Shown: positions 8,816 through 17,152, counted from the first letter of the stretch. The stretch: 64,000 nt of DNA from Microbacterium sp. 8M (GCF_902506375.1 NZ_LR733284.1:2914222-2978221); one strand, 5' to 3'. Program-made: numbers and translations. Notes: generated by a model from the sequence alone, not told the origin.

Positions 8816-8907
8816 GAGAGGGCCCTTCGTTCCACGTCGTAACTGCGTCTTTAGGACACAATAATAAACGGCGTACGATGGACGCAATAACTTCGAGGAG
8901 ATCCTCC
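8816..8907. promoter_or_regulatory. divergent promoter region of flavoprotein and TetR genes
   Basis: This short intergenic region contains an AT-rich core (8850-8870, with ACAATAATAAAC). An inverted pair TGCGTC (8844-8849) and GACGCA (8881-8886) and a smaller dyad GTC-N5-GAC (8847-8857) are candidate TetR sites. Assignment of the true operator is weak. Confidence 0.4.
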
Positions 8908-9618
8908 ATGAAAGCTGCGGAACCGGAAGCGGGCGCACGGCCGGGCGTGCTGTGGACCCCGGTCGCGAGCGGCCGGCGCGGGCCCAAGCCGCGCCACACG
9001 CTGGACGGCATCGCCGACGCGGCCATCGCGATCGCCGACGCCGAAGGACTCGACGCCGTCACCATGCAGCGCGTTGCGGAGGGCCTGGGCACCACCAAGA
9101 TGGCGCTGTACCGGTACGTGCCCGCGCGCGCCGACCTAGATGCCGTGATGCTCGACCGCGCCCTCGGATCGGCGCCCGCACTCCCCCGCTCGCCCTGGGA
9201 GGAAGCGCTGACGGCGTGGACCGTGGAACTGTTCACCCGGGCGCTCGCAAGGCCCTGGTCGGTCGAGCTCACCCAGCGACCGCACACACCGGGCCCGCAG
9301 GAGCTCACCTGGTACGAGCAGGGGCTCGCCGCCACAGAGGGCTTGCCGATGTCGGCGGGCGAACGCCTCGACCTGCTCGCCCTGCTCTCCGGCCATGCGC
9401 TCTCGCTGGTCCGCCAGCAGGCCGGTTCGCCGGCCGCGGAGGAGCAGCTCGCCGCGGGGCTCGAGCCGGTGCTCGCCGCGCACGCCGAGCGCTACCCGCG
9501 CACGGCGGCCGCCTTCGCCGAGGCCGGCCGCGCACAGCAGCGGGACGACGCGCTCCTGTTCGGCGTGCGCCGGATCCTGGCCGGCGTCGCCGCGCTGATC
9601 GCAGAGCGCGGCGCCTGA
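8908..9618 (+). CDS. TetR family transcriptional regulator (236 aa)
   Basis: The N-terminal TetR helix-turn-helix lies at about residues 20-65 (IADAEGLDAVTMQRVAEGL, then TTKMALYRYV). The C-terminal helical region matches the TetR_C domain seen in TetR-like regulators of drug or flavoprotein genes. The ATG at 8908 is preferred to the ATG at 8878 because GAGGAG lies 8 bases upstream. It is divergent from the TetX-like monooxygenase and likely represses it. Its stop codon lies inside a perfect hairpin shared with the convergent transporter gene. Confidence 0.88.
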   Translation: MKAAEPEAGARPGVLWTPVASGRRGPKPRHTLDGIADAAIAIADAEGLDAVTMQRVAEGLGTTKMALYRYVPARADLDAVMLDRALGSAPALPRSPWEEALTAWTVELFTRALARPWSVELTQRPHTPGPQELTWYEQGLAATEGLPMSAGERLDLLALLSGHALSLVRQQAGSPAAEEQLAAGLEPVLAAHAERYPRTAAAFAEAGRAQQRDDALLFGVRRILAGVAALIAERGA

Positions 9619-9640
9619 GGAGGACCCCAGGCGCCGCGCT
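9605..9640. terminator. bidirectional terminator between TetR gene and transporter
   Basis: AGCGCGGCGCCTG (9605-9617) pairs perfectly with CAGGCGCCGCGCT (9628-9640) around a 10-base loop. It overlaps the TetR stop codon and ends 4 bases before the convergent transporter stop codon. Confidence 0.65.
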
Positions 9641-9643
9641 GCG

Positions 9644-11041
9644 TCAGGCCTTGGAAAGGCCGCGGATCGGGCTGACCGCCTGCTCCGCCTCCGCCTCAGG
9701 ACCCAGCGGCATGCCGCTGCGGTCGCGCAGCAGCAGCGTCGCGAGGAGGCCGATCACGGTCATCCCCGCGAGATACCAGGTGATCCCCACCGTGGAATGC
9801 GTGTTCTGGAAGATCGCCTGGGCGATGAGCGGAGCGAAGGCGCCGCCGAGGATCGCGCCGAGCGCGTAGGAGATCGACACCCCGGAGAAGCGGATCGAGG
9901 CAGGGAACAGCTCGGCATACAGGGCCGCCTGCGGACCGTACGTGAAGCCGAGGCCGATCGAGAGGATCACGAGGGCCGCGGCCAGCGAGGCCGCGGTGCC
10001 GAGGTTCGTCAGCGGGAAGAGCAGCACCACGCCGACCAGCTGCAGGATCCAGCCGATGATGTAGGTCGTGCGACGACCGAGCTTGTCGGAGATCCACCCG
10101 CCGAACCAGGTGAACAGCAGCCAGCTCACGCCCGAGAGCGCCACCACCCAGAACACCGGGCCGGGGTTGAGCTTGATCGGCCCCTCCGGGTCGGTCGCGT
10201 AGTGCTGCACGTAGCCGCCGGTGGTCATGTAGCCGACGGCGTTGTTGCCGGCGAACACGAGGGCGGCGACGATCACGAGCGGCAGGTGATGACGCAGCAG
10301 TTGCACGATCGGCATGCGCGTCTCCTCCTTGCGCTCGGCGATCTCGGTGAACACCGGGCTCTCCGACACCCGGCGGCGCACCCAGTAGCCGACGCCGATG
10401 AGCACGATCGAGAGCAGGAACGGCACGCGCCAGCCCCACACGAGGAACGCCTCACCGTGCGCGAGCTGCGCCATGAGCGCGAGCACCATCGAGGCCAGCA
10501 GCAGACCGATCGGCACGCCGATCTGGGGCGCCGCGCCGAACAGGCCCCGCTTGCGCTTGGGCGCGTGCTCGACGGCCATGAGCACCGCGCCGCCCCACTC
10601 GCCGCCCGCGGAGATGCCCTGCAGCACGCGCAGCAGGATCAGCAGGATGGGCGCCCACACGCCGATGACGGCATGGGTGGGGAGCAGGCCGACGAGCGTG
10701 GTCGACGCGCCCATGAGCAGCAGCGTGATCACGAGCATCGGACGCCGGCCGAGCTTGTCGCCGAAATGTCCGGCGAGGAAGGCGCCGAGCGGACGGAACA
10801 GGAAGCTCACGCCGACGGTGAAGAAGGAGACGATCTGCGCGAACTCCTTGCCCATCGGCTCGAAGAACAGGTTCGCGAAGACGACGCCGGCCGCGAACGC
10901 GTAGATGAAGAAGTCGTACCACTCGACCGTGGTGCCGATGACGGTGGCGAAGACCACCCTGCGCCGGTCGGCTGCCGAGGCGATGGTGCCGGTGGGCGTG
11001 AAGCCCTCCGCCGGCGGGCGCTGTGAGGATTCTGCGGACAT
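9644..11041 (-). CDS. MFS transporter, metabolite:H+ symporter family (465 aa)
   Basis: Twelve predicted membrane segments. MHS signatures include TTVEWYDFFIYAFAAG in TM1, GHFGDKLGRRPML in the TM2-TM3 loop and RVLQGISAGGEWGGA. MHS permeases import organic acids such as citrate, ketoglutarate, shikimate and aromatic acids. The ATG at 11041 has AAGGAGAA upstream. An in-frame extension to 11218 would precede the TM1 motif with 59 residues unlike the family. The gene is divergent from the homoprotocatechuate cluster, so uptake of 4-hydroxyphenylacetate, homoprotocatechuate or a related acid is a reasonable inference. E. coli uses an unrelated HpaX permease for this. Confidence 0.88.
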   Translation of the reverse strand: MSAESSQRPPAEGFTPTGTIASAADRRRVVFATVIGTTVEWYDFFIYAFAAGVVFANLFFEPMGKEFAQIVSFFTVGVSFLFRPLGAFLAGHFGDKLGRRPMLVITLLLMGASTTLVGLLPTHAVIGVWAPILLILLRVLQGISAGGEWGGAVLMAVEHAPKRKRGLFGAAPQIGVPIGLLLASMVLALMAQLAHGEAFLVWGWRVPFLLSIVLIGVGYWVRRRVSESPVFTEIAERKEETRMPIVQLLRHHLPLVIVAALVFAGNNAVGYMTTGGYVQHYATDPEGPIKLNPGPVFWVVALSGVSWLLFTWFGGWISDKLGRRTTYIIGWILQLVGVVLLFPLTNLGTAASLAAALVILSIGLGFTYGPQAALYAELFPASIRFSGVSISYALGAILGGAFAPLIAQAIFQNTHSTVGITWYLAGMTVIGLLATLLLRDRSGMPLGPEAEAEQAVSPIRGLSKA

Positions 11042-11123
11042 TGCGTTCTCCTTGTCGTGACGACGTCGTCGTGACCCGGGCGGATCGGCCGGAGGGATCC
11101 TGAAGCGGATCCGGATCCATTGC

Positions 11124-11152
11124 TTGCCGGGCTCGGCATGATGATATACGAT
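11124..11152 (+). promoter_or_regulatory. promoter of the homoprotocatechuate operon
   Basis: TTGCCG (11124-11129) and TACGAT (11147-11152) are separated by 17 bases, 57 bases before the first gene. The -10 overlaps a direct repeat of ATACGA (11146-11151 and 11158-11163) in an AT-rich stretch. This is a candidate site for the operon's GntR regulator. Confidence 0.55.
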
Positions 11153-11208
11153 TTCGGATACGACGCCAAGGGACACCGCCCTGGCCCCGTCCGCGCGAGG
11201 AGGCGCCC

Positions 11209-12732
11209 ATGCCCGCACCGATCGACCGGCCCGGCAAGATCATCGCGATCCACCTCAACTACCGCTCCCGTGCGGAGCAGCGCGGCCGCATTCCGGCGGC
11301 GCCGTCCTACTTCTTCAAGCCGTCGTCGTCGATCGCCGGCACCGACGGCGTCGTGGAGCGCCCGGCCGGCACGGAGCTGCTCGCCTTCGAGGGCGAGATC
11401 GCCCTGATCATCGGCACCGCCGCGCGGCGCGTGAGCGTGACGGACGCGTGGTCGCACGTCGCCTGGGTGACCGCCGCGAACGACCTCGGGCTCTACGACC
11501 TGCGCGCGAACGACAAGGGCTCCAACGTGCGCTCCAAGGGCGGCGACGGCTACACCCCGCTCGGCCCCGACCTCATCCCCGCCGCCGAGGTGGACCCGGG
11601 CGCCCTGCGCGTGCGCGCCTGGGTGAACGGCGACCTGCGCCAGGACGGCGAGACCGGCGACCTGCTCTTCCCGCTGCCGCAGCTCATCGCCGACCTCTCC
11701 CAGCACTTCACCCTCGAGCCCGGAGACGTGATCCTCACCGGCACGCCGGCCGGCTCCAGCGTGATCGTCCCCGGCGATGTCGTCGTGGTCGAGGTCGATG
11801 CACCGCACTCCCCGCAGACGTTCACCTCGGGCGAGCTGCGCACGACCGTCGTGCAGGGCGAGGTGCCCTTCGACGGGGCACTCGGATCCCTTCCCGCCGT
11901 CGACGACCTGCAGCGCGCGGAGGCCTGGGGCTCGCGCGAGGAAGCGGGCCTCGAACCGCTCGCTGAGCCCGTCGACGCGACGACTCCCCGCCAGGGCCCT
12001 TCGACGAGCTCAGGGACCGGAAAGCTCGACGCCGCCCTGCGCGACAAGCTCCTCGCGGCCCCGACGGCGGGCCTCAGCGCGCAGCTGCGCAAGCGGGGAT
12101 TGCACGCGTGCTTCATCGACGGCGTCTCTGCCAACCTGCCCGGGGCGAAGATCGTGGGCACGGCGAAGACGCTGCGCTTCGTGCCCGCTCGTGAAGACCT
12201 CTTCGCGAGCCACGGCGGCGGCTACAACGCGCAGAAGCGCGCCTTCGACGCCGTCGAGGAGGGCGAGGTCATCGTGATCGAGGCCCGCGGCGATGCCACC
12301 ACCGGGACGCTCGGCGACATCCTCGCCCTGCGCGCCAAGGCCCGCGGAGCGGCCGGCGTGGTGACCGACGGCGGCGTGCGCGACTTCGCCGCCGTCGCAG
12401 AGATCGGCCTCCCGGTCTTCTCGCAGGGCGCGCACCCCTCGGTGCTCGGGCGCAAGCACGTGCCGTGGGAGGTCGACGTCACGGTCGCCTGCGGAGGGGC
12501 CGCGGTGCAGCCGGGCGACATCATCGTCGGCGACGGCGACGGCGTGATCGTCATCCCCCCTGCTCTGGCCGAGGAGGTCGCCGACGCGGCCCTCGCCCAG
12601 GAGGAGGAGGACGCGTGGATCGCCGAGCAGGTCGAGGCCGGTCATCCGGTCGACGGTCTGTTCCCGATGAACGCGGAGTGGCGCGCGAAGTACGACGCCG
12701 CGCACGGAATGGGCGGCGAGGTCACCCGATGA
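11209..12732 (+). CDS. fumarylacetoacetate hydrolase-family / RraA-family fusion enzyme (507 aa)
   Basis: Residues 1 to about 235 are a FAH-family domain resembling one half of HpaG (homoprotocatechuate isomerase/decarboxylase). The predicted metal ligands E61, E63 (FEGEIALIIG) and D92 (AANDLGLYD) are present, and GDVILTGTPAG is the usual C-terminal motif. Residues about 272-495 are an RraA/HMG-aldolase-like domain with the catalytic R391-D392 in VTDGGVRD. Members of that family cleave or decarboxylate oxo acids. The linker (about 251-271) is encoded by a dispersed genomic repeat. E. coli HpaG is instead two FAH domains. I infer that this protein decarboxylates 5-oxo-pent-3-ene-1,2,5-tricarboxylate and/or isomerises the product. 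It is the first gene of the operon and overlaps the GntR gene by ATGA. Confidence 0.88.
   Translation: MPAPIDRPGKIIAIHLNYRSRAEQRGRIPAAPSYFFKPSSSIAGTDGVVERPAGTELLAFEGEIALIIGTAARRVSVTDAWSHVAWVTAANDLGLYDLRANDKGSNVRSKGGDGYTPLGPDLIPAAEVDPGALRVRAWVNGDLRQDGETGDLLFPLPQLIADLSQHFTLEPGDVILTGTPAGSSVIVPGDVVVVEVDAPHSPQTFTSGELRTTVVQGEVPFDGALGSLPAVDDLQRAEAWGSREEAGLEPLAEPVDATTPRQGPSTSSGTGKLDAALRDKLLAAPTAGLSAQLRKRGLHACFIDGVSANLPGAKIVGTAKTLRFVPAREDLFASHGGGYNAQKRAFDAVEEGEVIVIEARGDATTGTLGDILALRAKARGAAGVVTDGGVRDFAAVAEIGLPVFSQGAHPSVLGRKHVPWEVDVTVACGGAAVQPGDIIVGDGDGVIVIPPALAEEVADAALAQEEEDAWIAEQVEAGHPVDGLFPMNAEWRAKYDAAHGMGGEVTR
11959..12019. repeat. dispersed inverted repeat inside the FAH-RraA coding sequence
   Basis: The left arm CTCGCTGAGCCCGTCGACG (from 11959) and the right arm CCCTTCGACGAGCTCAGGG (11997-12015, extending to 12019) are the same elements found between genes at 13476 and 15102. 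Here they are translated in frame as the interdomain linker. Confidence 0.75.
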
Positions 12733-13466
12733 CCGACCGGCTCCTGAGCGCGCACAGCGCCCTTCGTCTCGCTCCGCTCGCTCAGGAACCGACGCAGGGC
12801 GCCGGCAGCAAGTCGGAGCAGGCGTACGCGTGGATCCGTGCGCGCATCGCCTCTCACGCCTTCGGCCCGGGGTTCCGGCTCGTGCTGGGCACGATCGCCG
12901 ACGAGCTGGGCATGAGCGTGGTCCCCGTGCGCGAGGCGATCCGCCGGCTCGAGGCCGAGGGCCTGGTCACGTTCGAGCGCAACGTCGGCGCCCGGGTCAC
13001 GCTCGTCGACGAGAGCGAATACGCGCACACGATGCAGACCCTGGGGCTCGTCGAGGGCGCGGCCACGGCGCTGTCGGCGCCGCTGCTCGACGAGACCGCG
13101 CTGGACGCGGCGCTCGAGATCAACGACCGCATGGCGCGCCTGCTCGACAGCTTCGACGCGCACCGCTTCACCGAGCTGAACCGCCAGTTCCACTCCGTGC
13201 TCTACGAACCCTGCCCCAACCCGCACATCCTGGATCTCGTGCAGCGCGGCTGGGCTCGGCTCAGCGGGATCCGGGAGTCGACCTTCGCGTTCGTACCCGG
13301 ACGGGCGGAGCACTCCGTCGAGGAGCACACGCAGATCGTGGACCTGATCCGCAGCGGTGCGGATCCGCTCGAGATCGAGCTGGCGGCCCGCAACCACCGG
13401 TGGCGCACACTCGACGCCTTCCTCGCCGCCCGTCACCCCGAGTCGGCCGCCGAACCCCTCTCCTGA
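12729..13466 (+). CDS. GntR family transcriptional regulator, FCD type (245 aa)
   Basis: Winged helix-turn-helix at about residues 38-100, with GTIADELGMSVVPVREAIRR and LEAEGLVTFERNVGARV, followed by an all-helical FCD effector domain. The ATG at 12729 overlaps the previous stop codon (ATGA). The first 30 or so residues do not belong to the family. They are encoded by a dispersed repeat of the CCCTTCGTCTCGCTCCGCTCGCTCAGG type (12760-12786), so the N-terminus may be unstructured or the real start may lie further in. Position inside the hpa operon suggests autoregulated control by an aromatic catabolite. Confidence 0.88.
   Translation: MTDRLLSAHSALRLAPLAQEPTQGAGSKSEQAYAWIRARIASHAFGPGFRLVLGTIADELGMSVVPVREAIRRLEAEGLVTFERNVGARVTLVDESEYAHTMQTLGLVEGAATALSAPLLDETALDAALEINDRMARLLDSFDAHRFTELNRQFHSVLYEPCPNPHILDLVQRGWARLSGIRESTFAFVPGRAEHSVEEHTQIVDLIRSGADPLEIELAARNHRWRTLDAFLAARHPESAAEPLS
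12739..12790. repeat. dispersed repeat in the 5' coding end of the GntR gene
   Basis: GGCTCCTGAGCG (12739-12750) can pair with CGCTCAGGAACC (12779-12790). The intervening CCCTTCGTCTCGCTCCGCTCG is a Microbacterium-type dispersed repeat variant. It could form a hairpin in the mRNA just after the start codon. Confidence 0.55.
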
Positions 13467-13475
13467 CCCGCCGCC

Positions 13476-13500
13476 GATCGCTGAGCCTGTCGAAGCGACC
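13476..13500. repeat. dispersed repeat, single arm
   Basis: GATCGCTGAGCCTGTCGAAG (13476-13495) and the following CGACC lie between the GntR and hpaE genes. It is one arm of the repeat family found at 11959 and 15102. Confidence 0.65.
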
Positions 13501-13543
13501 CGCGACACCCACCAGACCACCCGCACCACCCGGAAGGACGATG

Positions 13544-15094
13544 ATGACCGAGGCCTACACCCCCGCCGACCTCCCCACGAGGATCCAGCACTACATCGAC
13601 GGCGAGTTCGTCGATTCGATCGACGGCGACACCTTCGAGGTGCTCAACCCGGTCACGAACGAGACCTACGCCCACGCCGCGGCCGGCAAGAAGGCCGACA
13701 TCGAGAAGGCCGTCGCCGCCGCCAAGCGCGCCTTCGACGAGGGCCCGTGGCCGCGCATGCTCCCCCGCGAGCGCTCGCGTGTGCTGCACAGGATCGCCGA
13801 CATCGTCGAGTCGCGCGACGCCCGCCTCGCCGAGCTCGAGTCCTACGACTCCGGGCTCCCCATCACCCAGGCGCTCGGCCAGGCCCGCCGCGCCGCCGAG
13901 AACTTCCGCTTCTTCGCCGACCTGATCGTCGCCCAGTCCGACGACGCCTTCAAGGTGCCCGGCAAGCAGATGAACTACGTCAACCGCAAGCCGATCGGCG
14001 TCGCCGGGCTCATCACCCCGTGGAACACGCCCTTCATGCTCGAGTCGTGGAAGCTCGGCCCCGCGCTCGCGACCGGGAACACGGTCGTGCTCAAGCCCGC
14101 CGAGTTCACGCCGCTGTCGGCCTCGCTGTGGGCGGGCATCTTCGAGGAGGCGGGACTGCCGAAGGGCGTCTTCAACCTCGTCAACGGCCTCGGCGAGGAT
14201 GCGGGCGACGCCCTCGTCAAGCACCCCGATGTGCCGCTCATCTCCTTCACCGGGGAGAGCCGCACCGGCCAGATCATCTTCGGCAACGCAGCGCCGTTCC
14301 TCAAGGGCCTGTCGATGGAGCTCGGCGGCAAGAGCCCGGCCGTCGTGTTCGCCGACGCGGATCTGGACACCGCGATCGACGCCTGCATCTTCGGGGTGTT
14401 CTCGCTGAACGGCGAGCGCTGCACGGCCGGATCCCGGATCCTCGTGCAGCGCGAGGTGTACGACGAGTTCGTGGAGAAGTACGCGGCGCAGGCGAAGCGC
14501 GTCAAGGTCGGCCACCCGCACGACCCGTCCACCGAGGTCGGCGCGCTGGTGCACCCCGAGCACTACGAGAAGGTGATGAGCTACGTCGAGATCGGCAAGA
14601 CCGAGGGGCGCCTGGTCGCCGGCGGCGGCCGCCCCGAGGGCTTCGCAGAGGGGAACTACGTCGCCCCGACGGTGTTCGCCGACGTCTCGCCCGACGCGCG
14701 CATCTTCCAGGAGGAGATCTTCGGCCCGGTCGTCGCGATCACGCCCTTCGACACCGAAGAGGAGGCGCTCGCGCTCGCCAACAACACCAAGTACGGCCTG
14801 GCCGCCTACATCTGGACGAACGACCTCAAGCGCGCGCACAACTTCGCCCAGGCCGTCGAGGCCGGCATGGTCTGGCTCAACTCGAACAACGTGCGGGACC
14901 TGCGCACCCCGTTCGGCGGCGTGAAGGCGTCCGGTCTCGGCCACGAGGGCGGCTACCGCTCGATCGACTTCTACACCGACCAGCAGAGCGTGCACATCAC
15001 GCTCGGCGCACCGCACAACCCGACGTTCGGCAAGCAGGACCCGGACTCGGAGGCGCACACCGAGACCGACATCGACGACCCGGATCCCCGCTGA
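13544..15094 (+). CDS. hpaE: 5-carboxymethyl-2-hydroxymuconate semialdehyde dehydrogenase HpaE (516 aa)
   Basis: NAD-dependent aldehyde dehydrogenase fold. The catalytic glutamate is E259 in MELGGKSP and the nucleophilic cysteine is C293 in NGERCTAGSR. NTPFMLESWK and KPAEFTPLSA mark the cofactor site. Sequence features (YIDGEF..., the GVKASGLGHEGG end) and its position immediately before hpaD identify it as the enzyme oxidising the ring-cleavage semialdehyde to 5-carboxymethyl-2-hydroxymuconate. GGAAGGA is 5 bases before the ATG at 13544. A second ATG at 13541 is only 2 bases from it. Confidence 0.92.
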   Translation: MTEAYTPADLPTRIQHYIDGEFVDSIDGDTFEVLNPVTNETYAHAAAGKKADIEKAVAAAKRAFDEGPWPRMLPRERSRVLHRIADIVESRDARLAELESYDSGLPITQALGQARRAAENFRFFADLIVAQSDDAFKVPGKQMNYVNRKPIGVAGLITPWNTPFMLESWKLGPALATGNTVVLKPAEFTPLSASLWAGIFEEAGLPKGVFNLVNGLGEDAGDALVKHPDVPLISFTGESRTGQIIFGNAAPFLKGLSMELGGKSPAVVFADADLDTAIDACIFGVFSLNGERCTAGSRILVQREVYDEFVEKYAAQAKRVKVGHPHDPSTEVGALVHPEHYEKVMSYVEIGKTEGRLVAGGGRPEGFAEGNYVAPTVFADVSPDARIFQEEIFGPVVAITPFDTEEEALALANNTKYGLAAYIWTNDLKRAHNFAQAVEAGMVWLNSNNVRDLRTPFGGVKASGLGHEGGYRSIDFYTDQQSVHITLGAPHNPTFGKQDPDSEAHTETDIDDPDPR

Positions 15095-15101
15095 GCCCGC
15101 T

Positions 15102-15166
15102 CGGTCGCTGAGCCTGTCGAGGCGCCCGATCCGGCCGCCGGATCCCTTCGACCGGCTCAGGGACCG
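15102..15166. repeat. dispersed inverted repeat between hpaE and hpaD
   Basis: Left arm CGGTCGCTGAGCCTGTCGAG (15102-15121 and on to 15124); right arm CCCTTCGACCGGCTCAGGGA (15144-15163 and on to 15166). The arms pair at 19 of 23 positions around a 19-base loop. A folded transcript could stabilise or attenuate the operon mRNA. Confidence 0.7.
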
Positions 15167-15200
15167 CCTCCACCCTCGAACATCTAGCAAGGACGCTGAC

Positions 15201-16367
15201 ATGACCAACCGCGCCGACATGACGCTCACCTCCTCGGGCTTCTACACCAGCCAGGAGGCGCCCATCGCCACCGACAACCCCATCCCGACGCCCCAGGCGA
15301 GCCCGCCGGACGTGCTCCGCTGCGCCTACATGGAACTCGTCGTCACCGACCTCGCCGCCTCGCGGGTGTTCTACGTCGACGTGCTCGGCCTGTACGTGAC
15401 CGAGGAGGACGAGAACACGATCTACCTCCGCTCCACGGAGGAGTTCATCCACCACAACCTCGTGCTGCGCAAGGGCCCGGTCGCGGCTGTCGCCGCGTTC
15501 TCCTACCGGGTGCGCACCCCCGAAGACCTCGACCGCGCGGTCGAGTTCTACACGGAGCTGGGCTGCGACGTGCGCCGCAACCCCGACGGCTTCGTGAAGG
15601 GCATCGGCGACTCGGTGCGGGTCGCCGATCCGCTCGGCTTCCCGTACGAGTTCTTCCACCAGACCGACCACGTCGAGCGGATGAGCTGGCGCTACGACCT
15701 GCACATCCCCGGCGAGCTCGTGCGCCTTGACCACTTCAACCAGGTCACTCCCGACGTGCCGCGCGCCGTCAAGTACATGCAGGATCTCGGCTTCCGCGTC
15801 ACGGAGGACATCCAGGACGAGGCAGGCACCGTCTACGCCGCGTGGATGCGACGCAAGCCCACCGTGCACGACACCGCCATGACCGGCGGCGACGGCCCGC
15901 GCATGCACCACGTGTGCTTCGCGACCCACGAGAAGCACAACATCCTCGCCATCTGCGACAAACTCGGAGCCCTGCGCCGCTCCGACGCGATCGAGCGCGG
16001 CCCCGGCCGCCACGGCGTCTCCAACGCGTTCTACCTGTACCTGCGCGACCCCGACGGCCACCGCGTCGAGGTGTACACCCAGGACTACTACACGGGCGAC
16101 CCCGACAACCCGGTCGTCACCTGGGACGTGCACGACAACCAGCGCCGCGACTGGTGGGGCAACCCCGTCGTACCCTCGTGGTACACCGACGCCTCGCTCG
16201 TGCTCGATCTGGACGGCAACCCGCAGCCGGTCGTCGCGCGCACCGACTCCAGCGAGATGGCCGTCACGATCGGCGCCGACGGGTTCAGCTACACCCGCGC
16301 CGACGAGGGCGAGGAGTCCATGCCGGAGTGGAAGCAGGGCGAGTACAAGCTCGGGCACCAGCTGTGA
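15201..16367 (+). CDS. hpaD: 3,4-dihydroxyphenylacetate 2,3-dioxygenase HpaD (388 aa)
   Basis: Extradiol ring-cleavage dioxygenase of the vicinal-oxygen-chelate (type I) fold that opens homoprotocatechuate next to its hydroxyls. The predicted metal ligands are H178 (LDHFNQ), H237 (MHHVCF) and E290 (RVEVYT). Their spacing of 59 and 53 residues equals that of H155, H214 and E267 in the well-studied Brevibacterium fuscum enzyme. Two VOC modules are visible, at about residues 35-150 and 170-300. The C-terminal extension after QDYYTGDPDNP is typical of the actinobacterial enzyme. The hpaH GTG overlaps its stop codon. Confidence 0.95.
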   Translation: MTNRADMTLTSSGFYTSQEAPIATDNPIPTPQASPPDVLRCAYMELVVTDLAASRVFYVDVLGLYVTEEDENTIYLRSTEEFIHHNLVLRKGPVAAVAAFSYRVRTPEDLDRAVEFYTELGCDVRRNPDGFVKGIGDSVRVADPLGFPYEFFHQTDHVERMSWRYDLHIPGELVRLDHFNQVTPDVPRAVKYMQDLGFRVTEDIQDEAGTVYAAWMRRKPTVHDTAMTGGDGPRMHHVCFATHEKHNILAICDKLGALRRSDAIERGPGRHGVSNAFYLYLRDPDGHRVEVYTQDYYTGDPDNPVVTWDVHDNQRRDWWGNPVVPSWYTDASLVLDLDGNPQPVVARTDSSEMAVTIGADGFSYTRADEGEESMPEWKQGEYKLGHQL

Positions 16368-17152
16368 GCCTCGCGCCGGAGACGATCGCCGAGCTCGCCG
16401 CCGAGCTCGCCGAGGCCGACCGCACGCACGGTGTGATCCCGCGGATCACCGCGCGGCATCCCGAGGCGACGGTCGAGGACTCCTATGCGATCCAGGGTGT
16501 CTGGCGCGATGCCCAGGTCGCCGCCGGGCGCACCCTGGTGGGGCGCAAGATCGGCCTCACCTCGAAGGCGATGCAGCAGGCGACGGGCATCACCGAGCCG
16601 GACTACGGCGTCATGTTCGACGACACCGTGTACCCGTCCGGATCCGAGATCCCCACCGAGAACTTCTCGAACGTGCGCATCGAGGTCGAGCTGGCGTTCG
16701 TGCTCAAGGAGCCGCTCTCCGGCCCCGACTGCACCCTCGAGGACGCGCTGGCCGCGATCGACTACGCCGTCCCCGCGCTCGAGGTGCTGAACTCGCACAT
16801 CGAGCTGGAGGGGCGCACGATCGTGGACACCATCAGCGACAACGCCGCCTACGGGGCGATGGTGCTCGGCACCGTGCACAAGCGCCCCGACGAGATCGAC
16901 CTGCGCTGGGTGCCCGGCGTGCTCAGCCGCAACGGCGAGATCGAGGAGACCGGCGTCGCCGCGGGCGTGCTCGGGCACCCCGCGACCGGCGTCGCGTGGC
17001 TCGCGAACAAGTTCCACCAGCACGGCGCGCGCCTCGAGGCCGGGGAGATCATCCTGGCCGGATCCTTCACCCGGCCGATGTGGGTGTCGCGCGGCGACGA
17101 GGTGCGCTGCGACTATGGGCCCATGGGAGTCATCGAATGCCGCTTCGTCTGA
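16364..17152 (+). CDS. hpaH: 2-oxo-hept-3-ene-1,7-dioate hydratase HpaH (262 aa)
   Basis: Member of the hydratase/decarboxylase branch of the FAH superfamily. It adds water to 2-oxohept-3-enedioate to give 4-hydroxy-2-oxoheptanedioate. Motifs include GRKIGLTSKAMQQATGI, PDYGVMFDD, the metal-binding IEVELAFVL and the LNSHIE / DNAAYGAMVLG region. The GTG start is set by the 4-base GTGA overlap with hpaD, and homology begins there. Translational coupling to hpaD and hpaI is likely. Confidence 0.93.
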   Translation: MSLAPETIAELAAELAEADRTHGVIPRITARHPEATVEDSYAIQGVWRDAQVAAGRTLVGRKIGLTSKAMQQATGITEPDYGVMFDDTVYPSGSEIPTENFSNVRIEVELAFVLKEPLSGPDCTLEDALAAIDYAVPALEVLNSHIELEGRTIVDTISDNAAYGAMVLGTVHKRPDEIDLRWVPGVLSRNGEIEETGVAAGVLGHPATGVAWLANKFHQHGARLEAGEIILAGSFTRPMWVSRGDEVRCDYGPMGVIECRFV

